A stretch of DNA of 64,000 bases from Artemisia argyi (lineage: Eukaryota > Streptophyta > Magnoliopsida > Asterales > Asteraceae). Made by a program: the position numbers and the translations under genes. Location of the stretch: NCBI GenBank assembly GCA_030686995.1, contig CM060709.1:308178857-308242856 (forward strand). Direction: 5' to 3'. Each line of letters opens with the position of its first letter. The first letter of the stretch is position 1. Below the pieces are notes generated by a model, which worked only from the letters and a program-made list of their open reading frames with translations, was not told the origin of the DNA and ran no database searches. Below, one piece after another: positions 58,548 through 64,000 of the stretch.

Positions 58548-60135
58548 TATTACAAATTATATCTAATACACATTAATTAAACTTATAAATTACCATAATT
58601 AAATTTAAATTTTAATTAAATAAACTCAAACTCTCTTTTTTACAGTCACTTTAAACCTTTCCCTGAGTACACCCGTTAGACAAATCATTTATCAAGTTAC
58701 ATAAATTATAGAATATTAAATCTGATATGGTAGCTTATATAGTCCATCCGTCTCAAAATAAATATTCACTTTAAAAAAAATCACACTTTTAAAAAATATC
58801 ACCAACTACATTTTGCATACTCAAATATTACTTCTACCACTAAAGTCTAGCTCTCTTAATTGTTTGAAATATCAAATGGACATTTATTTTGACATAAGCG
58901 AGATAGAAATGTAAATACCTATTTTCTACATATTCGTAAATTAATTGGGTGTTTGTCATAATTTATTTGATATGTTTATTTGTATTTACATAAAGTTTGA
59001 TAAACTTATAAGCTTGTTTTTTATAACTTATTAACATGAACATCTGATAAGCTCCTGTTAATAAACTCATAAGTCAATCAAAATAAACTTATAAAAATTT
59101 AAGCTCGTGCATTCAGAATAAGCTAAGAATAATACAACCTTATGAGATATAAATATAAGTTGCCAATTAACTGAAGACATCTTTACCAACAAATGTAATT
59201 AATCTACGTTTATTATAAGTAAGGGTCTCGAATTAACTGTAGAGGGTTGTAAAAAAGACACCTCAACGGCCAACAGTCAGCTACTATTTAAGCTTTGAAA
59301 ATTTGAAGCCATTTTTTAGTTGCTCAACAAAGTATCCCTCCCTCATCAATCACACACATTTCATTTATGCACTCACTCAATCTCTCTTGAAAGTCAAACA
59401 TTTGACTATACAATCTCTATTTAAATTTTCATGTGACTCCTTCTCCGACAATGATAACACCCTATTTCCTTTTGCCATTTATTTTTGGTTTGATTATATG
59501 ATCATACATTTAAACTTACATGTACGCGATTTTAGTAGGTTGGGTTTCTCTAACTTTAATTTTTGAAATGGTAGTGTTGGCGGCGTGATGCATCTTTTTT
59601 ACTTGTTTGTTGATGGGATATAATGACAATGATCTTTTGTTATGGAAAGTAAAAGACAGTATGTCTACTCTTTTACGGGTTTCTTATTTTTATATAGAAA
59701 TTAAATGCATGGCTGGGTTTCATATTATGATAAGATTCATGTGTTTTGGTGTGATGTGCGTGGTAGGTTTATTATGAGTGTCGGTCTGTTTTATGTTTTT
59801 TCTTTTTCTTGTTACTAACCTGAGTGAGTAAAAGAAGAAAGTATTCATATATTTTAATATACGATTTTGGTCATTTTGTGTGTTGGATTGTTGGCTGGTG
59901 GCGTGGTTTATCTTTTGTTGAGATAGTTGCTTGTGTTGATTAATGGTGGTGGTGTTGTTAGTTTGTTAATATTAAGTATTTTTAGTGAATTTTAAATCTA
60001 TGCAAGACATTAGTATATTAAAATAGATAATTGTTTGACGGTTTAAAAGAAAACTTGAAAATTTATAAATTATCATCGTAGCTCTACACAAATCTTTAAA
60101 TCTTTTCACAAGGAGGTTTTTATATCAATTTAAAT
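58548..60135. other. conserved upstream part of the duplication (copy C), no intact gene
   Basis: Matches 19050-20533. It keeps a TATA-like ACTATTTAAG near 59282 and a CT/CA-rich leader (59325-59400), part of which is deleted in the other copy. A Stowaway-like CCATCCGTCTCAAAATAAAT with a loose inverted partner spans about 58743-58904. No reading frame is conserved. Confidence 0.45.
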
Positions 60136-61016
60136 AAGTAAATGAATGAGGTTCATATATGATTGATGTGAATATACGTTCATTTAAGTTTTAACCCATA
60201 TTACATGCATTTCATTCTTAGTCAAATTATGATGAACAAAGTTAATCTTCTTTAGCAAACTTTTCTATTGTTAATTATTAATATAATGATTTGTAATTTT
60301 ACATATTTCACTGTATGTTAAATAATGTATCAAATGTTGGTTTTGTGTGCTAATATTAATATAATGATTATTTTCCTTTATGATTCTATTCTTCTTTATG
60401 ATATTGGAACAAATAATTTCTCATTCGATATAAGTTATGGTTAAAGGCAGAAAATCGTGTTGTCCCAAAACACTGTTCTCGAAAAAACTGAAGTCTACAC
60501 ATTTAGGTGAATTAAGGATTCAACATGTTCCTTTTTAATTGTAATCTTTTATCGCCTGAGCGGCTGAGCCTTTTGATGTAAAGTGTATTTGAGATGCTAA
60601 CTTATTTTCAGGATATGATACTACAGGCATTGATGTTAGGAATCCAAACGTAGATGTTACACCGGTTTTCATTAACGGTGTTTCCTAATTCTGTCGTCGT
60701 GTTCTTGTATCTGGTGTGTCTGTTGTAATTGCAGCTTCATTTGGAAGGAGTACTTTGTTTCAAAATATGTATTTAAGTGCAAGTGACATACACACGTGGG
60801 TCTATAATTGTACCTTAAATACATCAACGGCCCTAAAGGCTAAAGTTCCTTCGAAAGCGACGTGAGCTGAAAATATGAATAGAGATATACGTAAATATTT
60901 TTAAAAAAAATCTTGCAACTCTAAAGATGATTAATGGATCCCTTTTCAAATTAATAGAAGTTATGAAATCAACAATCGCATTTTTAGGGCCCAAAAATAA
61001 AATGTACAAAAATAGC
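60136..61016. other. intergenic, no supported gene
   Basis: AT-rich. A possible exon (an AG acceptor near 60611, then 25 codons to TAA at about 60687) is too short to support alone. Confidence 0.35.
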
Positions 61017-61205
61017 TTGTGTGACCACACACCAGACTTTAAAAGTTATCAGGAACTACTTATACACATGGCATAAAATCAGAACCCTTGACCACATACC
61101 AGACTTTAAAGCATATCAAGAAGCACTTATACAATGATAATACGCATACTATGACCACATATCAGACTTTAAAGCATATCATGAAACTCTTATACAATGA
61201 TAGTA
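61017..61205. repeat. three imperfect tandem repeats of about 65-75 bp
   Basis: Each unit contains GACCACA(C/T)A(C/T)CAGACTTTAAA, then a TATCA(A/G/T)GAA block, then CTTATACA(A/C)(T/A)(G/T)(A/G). A fourth diverged piece, AAGACTTTAAAGGATATCAC, is found at 63750. A short (GT)n follows at 61217-61232. Confidence 0.75.
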
Positions 61206-61232
61206 CACAATTATATGTGTGTGTGTGTGTGT

Positions 61233-62381
61233 GTAAACTATAGGACGCCAATACGATAAGAAATCTGAAACACTTTAATGGACTTTTCACTTTTATTACA
61301 AATTTAAATTCTAATATCCATTGATCTAGTAGGCCTTTTTAATCGGTAAATAACATCCAATGATTCAGCTTAAATTAAATCAGGCTAACACAATACGCAG
61401 CAACAGTTAAAATTATATCAGGCCCTTCCATGCTTTCTAAGAGTTCAGACATTTCTCGTCTATTGAGGGTTGTGTAGTAGTTTCAGGTAACCCTTAAACA
61501 CCACACGGATAACTATTTTGTTCTAGTCAAAATAGGTGTGCATTGGATCATGTATATAGCATTGGATGAAAACAATGGTTGCATTCTTTACCAAACAGGT
61601 TTCCTTAAGAAAAAAGTATGACTAGATGTCTGTTCAAATCATTACAGCCTAGTGAGTGCCATCCACCCCGAAAACCTTGTAAGAAAATAGGAAAAGGAAA
61701 AAACAAAATGGCATCGTTTTGATCCAAGGCTATTTCCAATCAAGAAAAAGCTTCATAAGCCATCGTTTTGATGCAACACTAAACAACATAGTCAATGAGG
61801 TGGCAAAACTGGGAAGCTAAGAGTACTCAAATATTCAATGGGATATAGCATACCTGTTTCTCTTCCATCGTTTTCAAATCATGTTTTGGGAAAGACATGA
61901 GTGTTTGGTGGTGAAAACCCTCCTTCAAGCATCATACATAACCTTTATATCTATTTCCCCAATCCTCCTCACATGAACATTATTATATCTAGTTGACATT
62001 TCATATATACCCAAAATATAACAGAAAACAATGTATTAATAATTGTACCAAGAATAACCATGGATCGGGTCAGATAATGTATTTGGTAAAAAAAAAAACG
62101 GTTGCATATTTTGGATTAAAGTTAGATTTTGATAATGTAAAGCACCAATGCCAAAAAAAATTTTAAAAAATAAAAATAAATCGTACTGACGCCAATCTTT
62201 CTATTAATAGCTTTCAGTTATCCCGTGCACAGAACAACACCAATGGCAATAGAAAAATACGAATTCATATATAAGAAGATGTACCTTATGAGTGTTGAAA
62301 GTTTAAACAAAATCGAAAAGTTATGTTGAAGGACACCAGGTGCAAAAGAGAATAAGATATATATATTTGTCTATTCATACT
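61233..62381. other. intergenic, no gene seen
   Basis: AT-rich sequence without recognisable genes or elements; GCATCGTTTTGAT occurs twice near 61710 and 61760. Confidence 0.4.
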
Positions 62382-63655
62382 TGTTGATATAAATAATGCG
62401 TAAAAACATTATTAATATTTTTCAATATCCCTATGTTTTGAAGATCACAAAATCTTAAATCATTAAACGTAAAATCATTACGTAAACAAGTATTTAGTGA
62501 CAAAATATCATTATATCCAACTTAATCACTTAGGGCATGAATAAACAATTGCCTAATACATTTTATGATCAAAGAAATGTTTATTTAAGCATTACAAATT
62601 ATATAAAATGGTATAAACACTTTATATATTTAGAAAAACACTTTTGGTAATTAAAGAAAAATGTTTAATTCATAATAAATATATGAATTCAAATTTTTAA
62701 CCAAAATGAGTTAAAATTTCACCAAATAATTTTTTTTCAGAAAAAGACAAAGATTCTGGCTGTTACAGGAGGGCGGCCCCCTTAATTTTAAGGGGGCCGA
62801 CCACCATTTAAGGGGGGCTGGCATGTTCCTGTGACTAGAATCTTTTGCCTATAAATACATGTTCAATCCTACATTTTTTCCTCACCTTTTGCACTATAAC
62901 TTTCTGTCCAAATCCTCTCAAATCATCTTCCTAAATCCTTTGATCATAAGATTATAAGTTCTTGTTTCAAGTGATCCAATCCCTCATCATTCAATGTGCA
63001 AGAGAAGAATACTCCTTCAACATCTAGTTAAGAAGTATTGTAGATTTGTGAATATTGCTTGTAGTTGTGTAAATTATTTGTAAAGGTGTAGAAGTTTTGT
63101 AGTAGGTAGATTTAGGTGTGTTAGTAGTGAAAAGAAGTTATGAATAGAAGTTTTGAATAGAAGTAGTGAAGAAGTAGTAGTGTTGGGAAGAAGAAGTTGT
63201 GAAGTTGTGTAGTAGTAGTGGTGTGTATAGGTTATGAAGAAGGTGTGTAGTGACTAGTGGTGTAAGATTGGTTCTAGCTACTATTAGGACTCGACATCTA
63301 GCTTAGTGTCGTAAATTGGTGTAAGCGAAAGTTGTGTAAGGTCTTCTCCGCCATAAGGGAGCTTGTTGACATAGTGAAGAAAACTCTCGAGTTAGGTGCT
63401 CAGGGAGTGGATTAGGGCGAAGAGGAGCTTCGTAGCCGGGCCACTATAAATCCTTTGTCTTGTGGTGCGATCTTTCCATCTCTATCTCTTTACTTATTTT
63501 CTTATATTGTTGTCATTTACTTTAGTAGATATTAGTATACATAAGTGTTTAAACATTAATCTCACATAAAACTAGAATCAAATATTTTGTTAAAAGAGCT
63601 TTTATAAAACGAAAAACGACGGAAAACTATTCAACCCCCCTTCTAGTTTTCCACA
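62382..63655 (+). mobile_element. solo LTR 3 (copia-like), 1.27 kb
   Basis: Begins TGTTGATATAAATAATGCG and ends TCTAGTTTTCCACA. ATACT is duplicated at 62377-62381 and 63656-63660. It has a TATA box (TATAAATA at 62850-62857), an R/U5-like region rich in GTAGTAG and GAAGAAG, and a CAACCCCCCTTCTAG end typical of plant copia LTRs. No primer site or coding sequence follows, so it is a solo LTR. U3 holds a GC-rich hairpin around GGCCCCCTTAATTTTAAGGG (62774-62797). Confidence 0.8.
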
Positions 63656-64000
63656 ATACTTACTTTATACAATGACAAATCGTCTTCACAACGAGGAAAA
63701 AACTAGTGTAGACGCATCAGATTGTAAAAGAGAAAAATTAGCTCATTTCTAAATTAGCATAAGACTTTAAAGGATATCACGAATCACTCATTTTGCAATT
63801 AAAAAAAAGTACGCAAAGCCTAATTAACCGACCCATCACCGCCTTTGGTCAATAAAAGGGTGTGATTCAAAGATTTTGAATTGCATTTACCGGAAGCTCA
63901 GTTCTTTAGACAATAGAATCAGATAAAACCCGATAAATTCCATTTATTAAACCCAAAAATTGTAAAATTCACTCACTAATAAAACCCAACGTTATGAAAT
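63656..64000. other. right edge of the window, no gene seen
   Basis: AT-rich. It contains the diverged fourth copy of the repeat at 61017-61205. Confidence 0.4.

Larger units (their letters stand above)
47720..60135. repeat. segmental duplication, copy carrying gene C
   Basis: Partner of 12105-20533, same orientation. It is longer because of copy-specific insertions: the gag-only LTR element, a LINE-like tail, the 55409-55826 insert and the nested MULEs. It lacks the foldback, MITE and SINE insertions of the gene B copy. Confidence 0.85.

Noticed and set aside
60611..60688. Possible terminal exon (AG acceptor, then YDTTGIDVRNPNVDVTPVF and a stop)
   Set aside because: Too short, no partner exons or homology recognised.

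Overview
The window is plant nuclear DNA: AT-rich, intron-bearing genes, CrRLK1L- and CRK-type kinase domains, LTR retrotransposons, MITEs and SINEs. The retroelements point to the daisy family (Asteraceae). A Ty1/copia element carries a large extra ORF of a kind I associate with Tanacetum/Artemisia-type genomes, and two long solo LTRs end in a GGGGGTGTTACA-type motif common in that family. The species cannot be fixed from the sequence alone.

The gene content is one small cluster of tandem kinase genes. Three members can be assembled exon by exon: A (6677-9549, +), B (12001-17717, -) and C (47700-54891, -). Each has a long first exon encoding an apparently active FERONIA/CrRLK1L-like kinase with no ectodomain or membrane segment. 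Five further exons encode a CRK/DUF26-like second kinase domain that has lost its catalytic residues. B (723 aa) and C (688 aa) have open frames; A has one in-frame stop in the first domain. A lone last exon with a stop lies at 433-738, and a roughly 50-bp kinase scrap lies near 34.3 kb. B and C sit on a direct segmental duplication (about 12.1-20.5 kb and 47.7-60.1 kb), so each copy shows the pre-insertion state of transposons found only in the other. The kinase-pseudokinase layout resembles known cereal resistance proteins, which suggests, but does not prove, a role in perception or immunity.

The rest is mobile DNA. 1.6-2.3 kb: end of a CACTA element. 3.6-6.3 kb: a Stowaway-like MITE, then three unrelated terminal-inverted-repeat elements separated and flanked by four (TA)n tracts. 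11.2-13.7 kb: a SINE with a 17-bp target duplication, a foldback MITE, and a Harbinger-like MITE containing another SINE; the last two lie in the last intron of gene B. 18.3-18.8 kb: a foldback element. 20.5-29.1 kb: a 5'-truncated copia element with a broken extra ORF, split by a 3.4-kb solo LTR, plus a divergent ORF. 29.5-33.8 kb: a second solo LTR. 34.7-45.1 kb: a decayed chromovirus (Reina-like Ty3/gypsy) with a 5.4-kb insertion in its reverse transcriptase. 48.1-50.7 kb: a gag-only LTR element with identical LTRs in the last intron of gene C. 55.9-58.5 kb: a MULE inside which a second MULE sits. 62.4-63.7 kb: a third solo LTR.

All boundaries, target duplications and exon joins were read by eye. 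No search, alignment program or expression data was used.
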